Part shown: piece by piece, positions 18,100 through 26,153 of the stretch
Numbering within the stretch: position 1 is the first letter of the stretch
Layout: every line of letters begins with the position of its first letter
DNA from: Microbacterium bovistercoris
GTDB lineage: Bacteria > Actinomycetota > Actinomycetes > Actinomycetales > Microbacteriaceae
Direction: 5' to 3'
DNA length: 64,000 nt
Assembly (NCBI RefSeq): GCF_003387575.1
Contig: NZ_QUAB01000045.1
Coordinates: 1-64,000, forward strand
Translations under genes and position numbers: made by a program
The notes under the pieces: generated by a model
What the model saw: the letters and a program-made list of their open reading frames with translations, nothing else
The model's database searches: none
What the model was told of the DNA's origin: nothing

Positions 18100-19284
18100 A
18101 TGTTCAAGAAGTCGACCTCCTGCGCCCTCGCCGCAGGGATCGCCATCACTCTCGGTCTGAGCCTCGCGCCTGCGGCGATGGCGGATACAGCCGCCGGTCC
18201 GACGCCTGCGGCCGTCTCCGGCGCGTCCCAGCTCGACGCGCTTCGCGCCGAACTGCCCGCGGACTGGGCCGCACGCGTCGCCGACGCCCGCGCGCGCTTC
18301 GGCCTGGATGCCACGACCTGGGCGGACCAGACACGCAGCGTCATCGACGGCAGCGACTACCAGTGCGCATCGACGCCCGTGAACGCCTGGCTCACCGCCC
18401 AGCTGGCGGGGGTCGACCGGCCCACCATGCGGGCGATCGACGAGCTGGCCGGCTTCGACCTCGCGACCTACGACGCGCTCATCTTCGGCGCGCAGGACAA
18501 GCGGAACACCTTCGGCTACGACGGCTCCTACACGAACGACCTCAACCGCACGATGGACGGCATGAAGAAGTTCTGGGACTTCGACGGCTCCGACATCCAG
18601 TTGATCCCGATGCACGGTGACACCTACCGCTCGATCGACCGCATGGTGCGTGTCTACACCGCCGTCTACGGTCTCGACGCCGGCACGGCGCGTGAGATCG
18701 CCGAGTACGTCCAGTCGCTGATCCTGAGCCAGCCCGGCCTGCGCCAGGGCGACAACCCGTACTTCACCTTCAACGCCTTCGCCTTCGACCCGGCCCCCGA
18801 GGACGTCGAGCAGTTCCCCGGCCTGACCAAGCGCATCATCATGGGCGACGGCGTCATGGCCGGTCTGCGCGGCATCGGCCTGCAGGACAAGGCCGCTCCG
18901 CTGGGCGTGCTCGCGCACGAGTACGGTCACCAGGTGCAGTACGCGAACAACCTGTTCGAGTCGCCGCTCACCGGGCCCGAGGCGACCCGCCGCACCGAGC
19001 TGATGGCTGACGCCTATGGCACGTATTACCTCGTCCACGCGCGCGGCGGCGCCCTGAACGCCGCCCGCACGCTCGACGTGCAGGCGTCGTTCTACAACGT
19101 GGGCGACTGCGCCTTCACGAACGACGGACACCACGGCACTCCGAACCAGCGCCTGAAGAGCGCCACGTTCGGTGCCTCCGTGGTCGAGGCTGCGAGCAAC
19201 CAGGGCCACAAGCTCGGCGCCCTGGCCTTCGATGCGAAGTTCGAGGCCGTGCTCCCCGAGATCGTGGCACCTGACGCACACTGA
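18100..19284 (+). CDS. Secreted putative zinc metallopeptidase (HExxH)
   Basis: A 394-residue exported protein: Sec signal peptide with probable cleavage AMA-DT near residue 29, then an uncharacterised helical region (about 35-240) and a zincin-like C-terminal part. Zinc-site candidates are HEYGH (273-277) and Glu300 in ELMADAYG; together with HGTPNQR (345-351) this resembles the YpfJ-type neutral zinc metallopeptidases, though overall similarity cannot be tested here. ATG 18100 is favoured over ATG 18085 because GGGAG lies 9 nt before it. Target protein unknown. Confidence 0.75.
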   Translation: MFKKSTSCALAAGIAITLGLSLAPAAMADTAAGPTPAAVSGASQLDALRAELPADWAARVADARARFGLDATTWADQTRSVIDGSDYQCASTPVNAWLTAQLAGVDRPTMRAIDELAGFDLATYDALIFGAQDKRNTFGYDGSYTNDLNRTMDGMKKFWDFDGSDIQLIPMHGDTYRSIDRMVRVYTAVYGLDAGTAREIAEYVQSLILSQPGLRQGDNPYFTFNAFAFDPAPEDVEQFPGLTKRIIMGDGVMAGLRGIGLQDKAAPLGVLAHEYGHQVQYANNLFESPLTGPEATRRTELMADAYGTYYLVHARGGALNAARTLDVQASFYNVGDCAFTNDGHHGTPNQRLKSATFGASVVEAASNQGHKLGALAFDAKFEAVLPEIVAPDAH

Positions 19285-19296
19285 GCCGCACGCGGA

Positions 19297-19365
19297 GTGG
19301 GCCGGGCTCTTCACAGGGCACGGCCCACGCTGCATCTCCTCGAGACCGGCAGGCGGGCGCCTGCC
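19297..19365 (+). terminator. Two hairpins after the secreted peptidase gene
   Basis: An 8-bp repeat (19297-19304 with 19321-19328) and a 7-bp hairpin (19348-19354 with 19359-19365, loop GGGC) lie in the 112-nt gap before the next gene. Either could terminate transcription; neither has a T run. Confidence 0.45.
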
Positions 19366-19383
19366 GCCGCCGGAGTCCTCTCC

Positions 19384-19389
19384 TAAGCT
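19384..19389 (+). promoter_or_regulatory. -10 element TAAGCT (leaderless)
   Basis: TAAGCT with a 7-nt gap to ATG 19397 of the metallopeptidase-clpS operon. Confidence 0.5.
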
Positions 19390-19396
19390 TGTCGTG

Positions 19397-19741
19397 ATGG
19401 AGATGGATGCCACTGCCTTCGAGGAACTCGTCGTGGACGAGCTCGACCGGCTGCCCGATGAGATGGTCGAGGGTCTCGACAACGTGGTCTTCGTCGTCGA
19501 GGACGCACCCGAGGACGGCGAGGATCTGTTCGGCCTGTACGACGGCCTCGCGCTCACCGAGCGCGGCCAGTACGGCCTGGGCGAGCTCCCGGACCGCATC
19601 ATCGTCTATCGCACCGCGCACCTGGCAGCATGCGAGACGGAAGAGGACCTGCGCGACGAGGTGCACACCACGCTGGTGCATGAGATCGCACACTTCTACG
19701 GCATCGACGACGAGCAGTTGCACGAACTGGGGTGGGCATGA
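19397..19741 (+). CDS. Zincin-like metallopeptidase family protein (DUF1025 type)
   Basis: A 114-residue acidic protein with the zinc motif HEIAH (residues 96-100), followed by FYGIDDEQLHELGW, matching the small bacterial family once called DUF1025 (PF06262). No signal peptide, so cytoplasmic. ATG 19403 is an alternative start two codons in. Its TGA overlaps the clpS ATG (ATGA), and clpS in turn overlaps the DUF2017 gene, so all three are translated as a unit. This links the protein to the Clp adaptor, but its substrate is unknown. Confidence 0.85.
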   Translation: MEMDATAFEELVVDELDRLPDEMVEGLDNVVFVVEDAPEDGEDLFGLYDGLALTERGQYGLGELPDRIIVYRTAHLAACETEEDLRDEVHTTLVHEIAHFYGIDDEQLHELGWA

Positions 19742-20034
19742 GCACTCCCGTCGCACTGCCCGATCTCGACATCGAGGAAGAGCTCGCGGCCGCTCCACTC
19801 GAGCCGTGGGAGCTCGTGGTGTGGGACGACCCCGTCAACCTGATGAGCTATGTCGTCCGCGTGTTCCGGCGATACTTCGGCTACTCCGATGAGCGTGCCA
19901 CGGCTCTGATGCTCGCCGTGCACCATGAGGGTCATGCCGTCGTGGCGACGGGACCGCGCGAGACCATGGAGATCCACGCGCAGGCCATGCACGACTTCGG
20001 CCTGTGGGCGACGGTCAGGAAGGCCTTCTCGTGA
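19738..20034 (+). CDS. clpS: ATP-dependent Clp protease adaptor ClpS
   Basis: N-end-rule adaptor of 98 residues that delivers substrates with destabilising N-termini to the ClpC/ClpA unfoldase. The core has WELVVWDDPVNLMSYVV, a hydrophobic pocket segment, and HHEGHAVVATGPRE followed by the A-HDFGLWAT tail. The N-terminal 20 residues are acidic and flexible. Start ATG 19738 overlaps the preceding stop and its TGA overlaps the next GTG. Confidence 0.95.
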   Translation: MSTPVALPDLDIEEELAAAPLEPWELVVWDDPVNLMSYVVRVFRRYFGYSDERATALMLAVHHEGHAVVATGPRETMEIHAQAMHDFGLWATVRKAFS

Positions 20035-20528
20035 GCGCCCGCACGATCGTGCTGCCACTGGCGCAGATCGAGGGCCAGCACCTGATCGCTCTTCTCGACG
20101 AGTTCCTGCTGCTCGTGGATGCACCGGAGCGGGATGAGGATGCCGCGCTGCAGCGCCTCACCCCGACCGCCTACCCCGACGACGACGAGGCTTCGCAGGA
20201 GTATGCGATGCTCACGCGTGGCGATCTGCTGGATCGGCGCAGCCAGGACGCCGCGCTCGTCCGCGCCGACCTCGCCGTGTTCGAGCGTGAGGACGGCCTC
20301 ACCCGGCGCGACGCGATGCGCCCGCGCGACGCCGTGATCGCCGGCGACCACCTCGACGCCTGGCTGCGAACACTCACCGCGCTGCGGCTGGTGCTGGCCA
20401 CACGGATCGGCATCACGAGCGCCGACGCGCACGATCCCGATGACGAGCGCTTCGGGGTCTACGACTGGCTGGGGTACCGCCTGGAGGGGCTGATCCAGGC
20501 AGCCGACGAACGCGACGCCCGGTTCTGA
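20031..20528 (+). CDS. DUF2017-family protein
   Basis: A 165-residue acidic, helical soluble protein of unknown function that is habitually adjacent to clpS in Actinobacteria. Start GTG 20031 overlaps the clpS stop (GTGA). It has no recognisable catalytic motif; the position suggests a role with ClpS or its substrates (inference from coupling only). It ends 7 nt before the convergent kinase gene. Confidence 0.85.
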   Translation: MSARTIVLPLAQIEGQHLIALLDEFLLLVDAPERDEDAALQRLTPTAYPDDDEASQEYAMLTRGDLLDRRSQDAALVRADLAVFEREDGLTRRDAMRPRDAVIAGDHLDAWLRTLTALRLVLATRIGITSADAHDPDDERFGVYDWLGYRLEGLIQAADERDARF

Positions 20529-20535
20529 GTCGTCG

Positions 20536-21117
20536 TCAGGGCACCGTCACGACGACCGACGCCAGGGACACCGGATCGTGCGCGCGGATGTGCGCCTCCT
20601 CCTGCGCGGCCCACCGCTCCCAGTGCGGCCGGAACGCGTCACCGTCGCGCTCCAGCGCCCGGCGCCTCCTGCTCTGGGCGGGCCCATCCACCCACACGCA
20701 TACATCGGCGATCTCGGCCGAGGCCGGGGTCAGCGCACCGCAGCCCTCGACGATGAGACCGGAAGCCGGATCGACCACGTGGGCCTCGGCCTCGACGCCG
20801 CTCTCCCAGTCCCAGCGGCGCCAGGTGCCGACCTCGCGCCGGGAATGCGGGGCGAGCACGTTCTGCAGCGCGAGCCGTCCGCCTTCGGCGAGGCCGTCCC
20901 AACCGGGATAGATCGAATCCAGAGCGACCAATTGCACGGGATTCTCCTGCGGCCAGCTCTCGGCCAGCCGCCGTGCGATCGTGGACTTCCCCGCCCCGCT
21001 GCGTCCGTCTATCACCACCACGGGTGTCGTCGAGTCGACCGCGCACACCGCCGCGACGATGTCGTGCACGGCCGCGTCAAGGCATTCCCCGAACGGATCG
21101 CTACTTCTTGAGAGCAC
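20536..21117 (-). CDS. P-loop kinase-like protein (uridine kinase-like)
   Basis: A 193-residue NTP-binding protein. Walker A is GRSGAGKST (38-46), followed by a LVALDSIYPGWDGL segment resembling the substrate lid of nucleoside kinases and a VEGCGALT block. Substrate not deducible. The start overlaps the 3' end of the GerW-like gene by 17 nt, so cotranscription is likely. Confidence 0.75.
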   Translation of the reverse strand: MLSRSSDPFGECLDAAVHDIVAAVCAVDSTTPVVVIDGRSGAGKSTIARRLAESWPQENPVQLVALDSIYPGWDGLAEGGRLALQNVLAPHSRREVGTWRRWDWESGVEAEAHVVDPASGLIVEGCGALTPASAEIADVCVWVDGPAQSRRRRALERDGDAFRPHWERWAAQEEAHIRAHDPVSLASVVVTVP

Positions 21118-21418
21118 GGATGATGCGGGTCAGTGCGCGGCCCGCCACCCACACGAACGGGATGCCGACCGCGAGCAGGGTGATGAGGTTCGGCTCGAAG
21201 CGCAGTCCCTCTTCACGACGCACGTACACACCGAGCGGGATGGCCGTGCCGCCGCCGGAACCGCCCTCGAGGCCCTCGCCGCTGCCGCCGGCGAAACCGG
21301 TCATGGCCAGCGCGACCGGCGTGATGCTGACGCCCTCGACGTCGACGGGTTCGCCGTATGCGCTCTTGACGCCGAACGAGGCTGCCTGCTTACCGAGTTC
21401 CAGTGCGATGTTGGGCAT
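21101..21418 (-). CDS. GerW/YtfJ-like small protein
   Basis: A 105-residue protein with a glycine-rich core (GGSGEGLEGGSGGGTAIPLG) and a single C-terminal hydrophobic segment (LITLLAVGIPFVWVAG) ending in a basic tail. This layout resembles the GerW (YtfJ) family named for Bacillus spore germination but common in non-sporulating Actinobacteria; function there is unknown. Start ATG 21418 sits 7 nt after TAGCGT (21426-21431); an in-frame GTG (21427) overlaps that hexamer and is less likely. Confidence 0.65.
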   Translation of the reverse strand: MPNIALELGKQAASFGVKSAYGEPVDVEGVSITPVALAMTGFAGGSGEGLEGGSGGGTAIPLGVYVRREEGLRFEPNLITLLAVGIPFVWVAGRALTRIIRALKK

Positions 21419-21425
21419 GTCGTCC

Positions 21426-21431
21426 ACGCTA
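21426..21431 (-). promoter_or_regulatory. -10 element TAGCGT (leaderless)
   Basis: TAGCGT with a 7-nt gap to ATG 21418 of the GerW-like gene. Confidence 0.45.
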
Positions 21432-21457
21432 CTGGAACGGCGGCCCGCTGTCGCGGG

Positions 21458-22711
21458 TCATTCCCGCCCGAAGGAGCGGGGATGGGGGCCGTCACGGCCG
21501 TCACCGCGGCCGACGTGCCGAGCCCGGGTGATCATGCTGCTGCCGAACCGTGCGCGGGCGTCGTCCAGCGCGCCCTCCAGACGCCGGCGATCGGCATCAT
21601 CGTCCCAGAGGGCGAAGCCCGCGGATCCCCTGCCCTGCAGCTTCTCGGCGCGGACTCCTAGCAGACGGATCGGATCTCGCCGCTCCACGGCGTCGAAGAG
21701 CGCCGCGGCGGTCTCGCCGATCCGCTGGCCCACGTCTGTCGGCTCGGGCAGCGACTGGGCACGCGTGATCGTCGAGAAGTCCGAGAAGCGCACCTTGATC
21801 GCGACGGTGCGCGCCTCCCACGATGCCGCACGCAGGCGAGCCCCGACACGATCGGCGAGCCGGAGCAGCTCGGCGCGAAGCACATCGGCGTCGACGATGT
21901 CGACGTCGAACGTCTCCTCGTGACCGATGCTCTTCTCCACGCGCTCGGTCTCGACCTCCCGGGCATCCTCTCCCCTGGCGAGCTGCCGGAGCCTGCTTCC
22001 GGCGGCCGGTCCGAGCGCCCGCTCCAGCATCCCCTGCGCCGCCTCGCGGACATCGCGGATCGTGTGGATGCCGCGGCGCTGCAGCGCCGCGGCGGCCTTC
22101 GGCCCGACGCCCCACATCGCCCCTGCCGGCCGGGGGTCGAGGAACTCCTGGGTGCGAGCACCCGGCACGATGAGCAGCCCGTCCGGCTTGGACAGCGTGG
22201 ACGCCATCTTCGCCACGTGCTTGGTCGCGGCGACCCCGACGCTGCAGTTGATGCCGACCTCCTCGGCGACCCGGCGGCGGATCAGCACGGCGATCTCCCC
22301 CGGCGTCCCCCACAGGCGCCGCACTCCGCGCACGTCGAGGAAGGCCTCATCGATCGACAGCGGTTCCACCAGGGGCGTGAATGACTCGAAGATCGACATC
22401 ACCTGCCCCGAGACCGCCTGGTAGCGGGCGAAGTCGGGCGCGACGATCCGTGCGCTCGGGCACAGCCGCAGCGCCTGCGACACCGGCATGGCCGAGCGCA
22501 CACCGAACCGGCGCGCCTCATAGGAGGCGCTGGAGACGACGGAGCGCCCGTCCGGCGCGCCGATGATCAGCGGCAGTCCGCGCAGCGAGGGGTCGTCCAG
22601 CGTGGCCACGGACGCGTAGAAGGCATCCATGTCGACGTGCAGGATGCCGGTGCCGCTGTCGTCCGCCCCGGCGGGCGACACGATGCGTCCCGATCCGTCG
22701 CCGCGTCCCAT
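21458..22711 (-). CDS. dinB: DNA polymerase IV (Y family)
   Basis: Error-prone translesion polymerase of 417 residues. Metal-binding acidic residues are Asp27 and Asp29 in HVDMDAFYAS and Asp121-Glu122 in SIDEAF; the helix-hairpin-helix region (MWGVGPKAAAALQRRGI) and little-finger domain follow. The N-terminal 20 residues before the core are extra. The ATG lies in the right arm of a 13-bp hairpin (22705-22738), with the purine-rich GGAAGAA in its loop. No actinobacterial LexA box (GAAC-N4-GTTC) is seen upstream. Confidence 0.93.
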   Translation of the reverse strand: MGRGDGSGRIVSPAGADDSGTGILHVDMDAFYASVATLDDPSLRGLPLIIGAPDGRSVVSSASYEARRFGVRSAMPVSQALRLCPSARIVAPDFARYQAVSGQVMSIFESFTPLVEPLSIDEAFLDVRGVRRLWGTPGEIAVLIRRRVAEEVGINCSVGVAATKHVAKMASTLSKPDGLLIVPGARTQEFLDPRPAGAMWGVGPKAAAALQRRGIHTIRDVREAAQGMLERALGPAAGSRLRQLARGEDAREVETERVEKSIGHEETFDVDIVDADVLRAELLRLADRVGARLRAASWEARTVAIKVRFSDFSTITRAQSLPEPTDVGQRIGETAAALFDAVERRDPIRLLGVRAEKLQGRGSAGFALWDDDADRRRLEGALDDARARFGSSMITRARHVGRGDGRDGPHPRSFGRE

Positions 22712-22738
22712 GCATCCATTCTTCCGGATGCATGGGAC
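22705..22738 (-). promoter_or_regulatory. Hairpin spanning the dinB start codon
   Basis: Perfect 13-bp inverted repeat (22705-22717 with 22726-22738, 8-nt loop). In the mRNA the dinB ATG is buried in the 3' arm and the only Shine-Dalgarno-like sequence is in the loop. It lies 15 nt after the gatB stop, so it may end gatCAB transcription, restrain dinB translation, or both. Confidence 0.55.
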
Positions 22739-22753
22739 ATCGGCTTCCGACGG

Positions 22754-24265
22754 CTACTGCGCAGCGCGCTCCAGGATGAGTTCGCGCACACGGGCGGCGT
22801 CCGCCTGGCCCTTCATCGCCTTCATCACGGCGCCGATGATCGCGCCGGCGGCCTGCACCTTGCCGTCCTTGATCTTCGCCATCACGTCGGGCTGTGCGGC
22901 CAGAGCCTCGTCGATCGCGGCGATCAGCGCGCCGTCATCCGACACGACGGCCAGACCGCGCGCATCCACGACTTCCTGCGGCGTTCCCTCGCCGGCGATG
23001 ACGCCCTCGAGCACCTGACGGGCGAGCTTGTCCGTCAGCGTGCCGGCATCGACCAGCTGCTGCAGCGCCGCGACGTTCTCGGGAGCGATCAGGTCGGTCG
23101 CCTCGCGCTCGGCGGCGTTCGCCAGGCGGGTGATCTCCCCCGTCCACCACTTGCGAGCCGCTGCCGGCGTGGCGCCGGCGGAGATCGTCGCCTCGACGAC
23201 CTCGACCAGGCCGCTGTTGCGGACGTCCTGGAACTCGAGGTCGGTGAAGCCCCACTCGGCCTTCAGCCGGCGGCGGCGAGCGACGGGCTGCTCGGGAAGC
23301 GCGGCACGGAGCTCCTCCACGAGTTCGGCGGCGGGCTGCACGGGCAGCAGGTCCGGCTCCGGGAAGTACCGGTAGTCGTCGGCATCCGACTTCGGACGAC
23401 CCGGCGAGGTGGTGCCGGTGTCCTCGTGCCAGTGGCGCGTCTCCTGGATGATGGTGCCGCCGTCGGCGAGGATCGCCGCCTGACGCTGGATCTCGTAGCG
23501 CACCGCGCGCTCGACCGACCGCATCGAGTTCACGTTCTTCGTCTCGGTGCGGGTGCCCAGTTTCTCCTGGCCCCGCGGCCGAAGCGAGACGTTCGCGTCG
23601 CAGCGCAGGTTGCCGCGCTCCAGCCGTGCCTCGGAGATGCCGAGGGCGCGGACGATGTCGCGGATCGCCGAGATGTACGCCTTGGCGTATTCCGGCGCAC
23701 GGTGCTCGGCGCCGAAGATCGGCTTGGTGACGATCTCGACGAGCGGGACACCCGCCCGGTTGTAGTCGACGAGCGAGTACTCGGCGCCCTGGATGCGGCC
23801 GGTGGAGCCCATGTGCGTGAGCTTGCCGGCGTCCTCCTCCATGTGCGCGCGCTCGACGGGAATGGTCACAAGCGTGCCGTCTTCGAGCTCGACTTCGACC
23901 GAACCTTCGAAGGCGATCGGCTCGTCGTACTGCGAGATCTGGTAGTTCTTGCCCAGGTCCGGGTAGAAGTAGTTCTTGCGCGCGAATCGGCTGGACTCGG
24001 CGATCGAGCAGCCCAGCGCCAGACCGAGGCTGATCGACGAGCGCACTGCGGTGGCGTTGACCACCGGCAGCGAACCCGGCAGACCGAGATCGACCGGGGC
24101 GATGAGCGTGTTCGGTTCGGCGCCGTGGAACTCGTCGTTGGCCGGGTTCGGCGCATCCGAGAACATCTTCGTGCGCGTGTTCAGCTCGACGTGCACCTCG
24201 AAGCCGAGCACCGGCTCGAACAGCTCGAGAGCTTTGTCGTAGTCCATGAGCTTGACGGCGGCCAT
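22754..24265 (-). CDS. gatB: Asp/Glu-tRNA(Asn/Gln) amidotransferase subunit B
   Basis: Binds the misacylated tRNA and performs the phosphorylation/transamidation step of GatCAB, making Gln-tRNA and, where needed, Asn-tRNA. 503 residues: the cradle domain opens with [15 protein letters not shown], followed by [14 protein letters not shown], and the C-terminal helical and YqeY-like tail runs from about 350 to the end. Start ATG 24265 shares one nucleotide with the gatA stop (TGATG). Confidence 0.96.
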   Translation of the reverse strand: MAAVKLMDYDKALELFEPVLGFEVHVELNTRTKMFSDAPNPANDEFHGAEPNTLIAPVDLGLPGSLPVVNATAVRSSISLGLALGCSIAESSRFARKNYFYPDLGKNYQISQYDEPIAFEGSVEVELEDGTLVTIPVERAHMEEDAGKLTHMGSTGRIQGAEYSLVDYNRAGVPLVEIVTKPIFGAEHRAPEYAKAYISAIRDIVRALGISEARLERGNLRCDANVSLRPRGQEKLGTRTETKNVNSMRSVERAVRYEIQRQAAILADGGTIIQETRHWHEDTGTTSPGRPKSDADDYRYFPEPDLLPVQPAAELVEELRAALPEQPVARRRRLKAEWGFTDLEFQDVRNSGLVEVVEATISAGATPAAARKWWTGEITRLANAAEREATDLIAPENVAALQQLVDAGTLTDKLARQVLEGVIAGEGTPQEVVDARGLAVVSDDGALIAAIDEALAAQPDVMAKIKDGKVQAAGAIIGAVMKAMKGQADAARVRELILERAAQ

Positions 24266-25779
24266 CAGCGGGTTCCTCCCAGCACGGGTGCCTTCTCCAG
24301 GAGAGGGGCGCCCCACGAATCAAGCAGCGCGGCCTCGAGGGCGGCGCCGACACGGTACAGACGAGCGTCCTCGTGAGCGGGTGCGAGGAACTGGATGCCG
24401 ACAGGCAGTCCGTCTTCAGCGGCGAGGCCGGACGGGATCGAGATGCCGGGCACGCCGGCGAGGTTCGCCGGAATGGTCGTCAGGTCGTTCAGGTACATCT
24501 GCAGCGGGTCGTCGATCTTCTCGCCGAGCTTGAACGCCGTCGTCGGCGCCGAGGGCGTCGCGATGACGTCGACCTGCGAGAAAGCCTGGTCGAAGTCGCG
24601 CTGGATCAGCGTGCGAACCTTCTGTGCGCTGCCGTAGTAGGCGTCGTAGTAGCCCGCGGAGAGCGCGTAGGTGCCGAGGATGATGCGACGCTTGACCTCG
24701 GGACCGAATCCGGCCTCCCGCGTGGCGGACATGACGTCCTCGACGGTCGCGCCGCCCTCCGGCGTGACCCGAAGGCCGAAGCGCACCGAGTCGAACTTCG
24801 CCAGGTTGCTGGACGCCTCGGCGGGCAGGATCAGGTAGTACGCGGCGACGCCGTACTCGAAGTGCGGAGCCGAGATCTCGACGATCTCCGCACCCTGCGC
24901 CTCCATCAGCGCCAGCGACTCGCGGAAGGAGCCGGCGACGCCGGCCTGGAAGCCCGAGTCGGGAAGCTCTTTGATCACACCGACCTTGAGGCCCTTGAGC
25001 ACGTCGCCGGTCGCACCCTCGCGGGCGGCCGCTGCGAAGGACGGCCACTCCTGCGGCAGCGAGGTGGAGTCCTTCGGGTCGTGTCCGCCGATCACGTCAT
25101 GCAGCAGACCCGCGTCGAGCACCGTGCGGGTGACCGGGCCGACCTGGTCGAGGCTGGAGGCCAGCGCGATCGATCCGTAGCGGCTGACCCCGCCGTACGT
25201 GGGCTTGGTGCCGACGGTGCCGGTGACGTGCGCGGGCTGGCGGATCGAGCCGCCGGTGTCGGAGCCCAGGGCCAGCGGCGCCTCGAACGCCGCCACCGCT
25301 GCGGCCGACCCGCCTCCGGAGCCGCCGGGGATGCGGTCGAGGTCCCAGGGGTTGCGGGTGGGGCCGAACGCCGAGTGCTCCGTGGAGGAGCCCATCGCGA
25401 ACTCGTCCATGTTGGTCTTGCCGAGAGGCACGAGGCCGGCCGCGCGCGAGCGCGCCACGACGGTCGCGTCGAAGGGCGACATGTACCCCTCGAGGATCTT
25501 CGATCCGCTGGTGGAGGGCATGTCGGTGGTGACCAGCACGTCCTTCACCGCCAGCGGAACGCCGGCGATCGGGCCGAGCTGTTCACCGGCCGCGCGACGC
25601 GCATCGATCTCGGCGGCGGCCGCGAGGGCGTTCTCGTTGACGTGCAGGAAGGCGTGCACGTCGCCGTCCACGGCGGCGATGCGGTCCAGGTGGGCCTGAG
25701 TGGCCTCGACGCTGGAGATCTCGCCGGCGGCGAGCTTCTCGCCCAGCTCCGCGGCGGAGAAACGGATGATGTCGCTCAC
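24265..25779 (-). CDS. gatA: Asp/Glu-tRNA(Asn/Gln) amidotransferase subunit A
   Basis: Glutaminase subunit that supplies ammonia to GatB; 504 residues of the amidase-signature family. The Ser-cisSer-Lys triad is visible: Lys in LAVKDVLVT, the [12 protein letters not shown] stretch and the catalytic Ser in [11 protein letters not shown]. The start overlaps the gatC stop by 4 nt and the stop touches gatB, so the three are one translational unit. Confidence 0.96.
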   Translation of the reverse strand: MSDIIRFSAAELGEKLAAGEISSVEATQAHLDRIAAVDGDVHAFLHVNENALAAAAEIDARRAAGEQLGPIAGVPLAVKDVLVTTDMPSTSGSKILEGYMSPFDATVVARSRAAGLVPLGKTNMDEFAMGSSTEHSAFGPTRNPWDLDRIPGGSGGGSAAAVAAFEAPLALGSDTGGSIRQPAHVTGTVGTKPTYGGVSRYGSIALASSLDQVGPVTRTVLDAGLLHDVIGGHDPKDSTSLPQEWPSFAAAAREGATGDVLKGLKVGVIKELPDSGFQAGVAGSFRESLALMEAQGAEIVEISAPHFEYGVAAYYLILPAEASSNLAKFDSVRFGLRVTPEGGATVEDVMSATREAGFGPEVKRRIILGTYALSAGYYDAYYGSAQKVRTLIQRDFDQAFSQVDVIATPSAPTTAFKLGEKIDDPLQMYLNDLTTIPANLAGVPGISIPSGLAAEDGLPVGIQFLAPAHEDARLYRVGAALEAALLDSWGAPLLEKAPVLGGTR

Positions 25780-26075
25780 TGCTCTTCTCCCAGGATCGCG
25801 GTCACACGGAAGCGGCCGTCTGCGGCATCCGGGGCGTTCTGCAGCACCTGCTCGTGCGTCAGCGTCTGCCCGACCTCGTCTGGTCGGAAGACGTTGCTCA
25901 TCGCGATCGGGTGGCTGGTGGCGACGACGTCGGGGGTCGCCACCTCCGACACCTTCGCGATGTTGTCGACGATGGCATCGAGCTGACCTGTCAGCTGCGT
26001 CACCTCGTCATCGGAGAGCTGGATGCGCGCGAGCACGCCGAGATGGCGCACAAGATCAGGGGTGATTTCAGACAC
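25776..26075 (-). CDS. gatC: Asp/Glu-tRNA(Asn/Gln) amidotransferase subunit C
   Basis: The 99-residue belt subunit that stabilises the GatA-GatB pair. It opens with [16 protein letters not shown] and continues with [20 protein letters not shown], both typical. Start GTG 26075 lies 6 nt after TAGACT (26082-26087); the intervening GAGGGG could also serve as a ribosome-binding site only if spacing were ignored, so a leaderless start is preferred. First gene of gatCAB, divergent from the acyl-CoA ligase. Confidence 0.95.
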   Translation of the reverse strand: MSEITPDLVRHLGVLARIQLSDDEVTQLTGQLDAIVDNIAKVSEVATPDVVATSHPIAMSNVFRPDEVGQTLTHEQVLQNAPDAADGRFRVTAILGEEQ

Positions 26076-26081
26076 CCCCTC

Positions 26082-26087
26082 AGTCTA
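26082..26087 (-). promoter_or_regulatory. -10 element TAGACT of gatCAB (leaderless)
   Basis: TAGACT with a 6-nt gap to GTG 26075. Confidence 0.55.
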
Positions 26088-26141
26088 CGAGACTGCTCCC
26101 GGCTCATTGAGCGGGCGACGGCGGGATGAAGCGCATCGGAA

Positions 26142-26147
26142 TAGGGT
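26142..26147 (+). promoter_or_regulatory. -10 element TAGGGT of acyl-CoA ligase gene (leaderless)
   Basis: TAGGGT with a 6-nt gap to GTG 26154, divergent from the gatC promoter 55 bp away. Confidence 0.55.
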
Positions 26148-26153
26148 GGTCAG

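Noticed and set aside
22712..22760. SOS (LexA) box controlling dinB
   Set aside because: The inverted repeat here does not contain the GAAC-N4-GTTC core of actinobacterial LexA sites.
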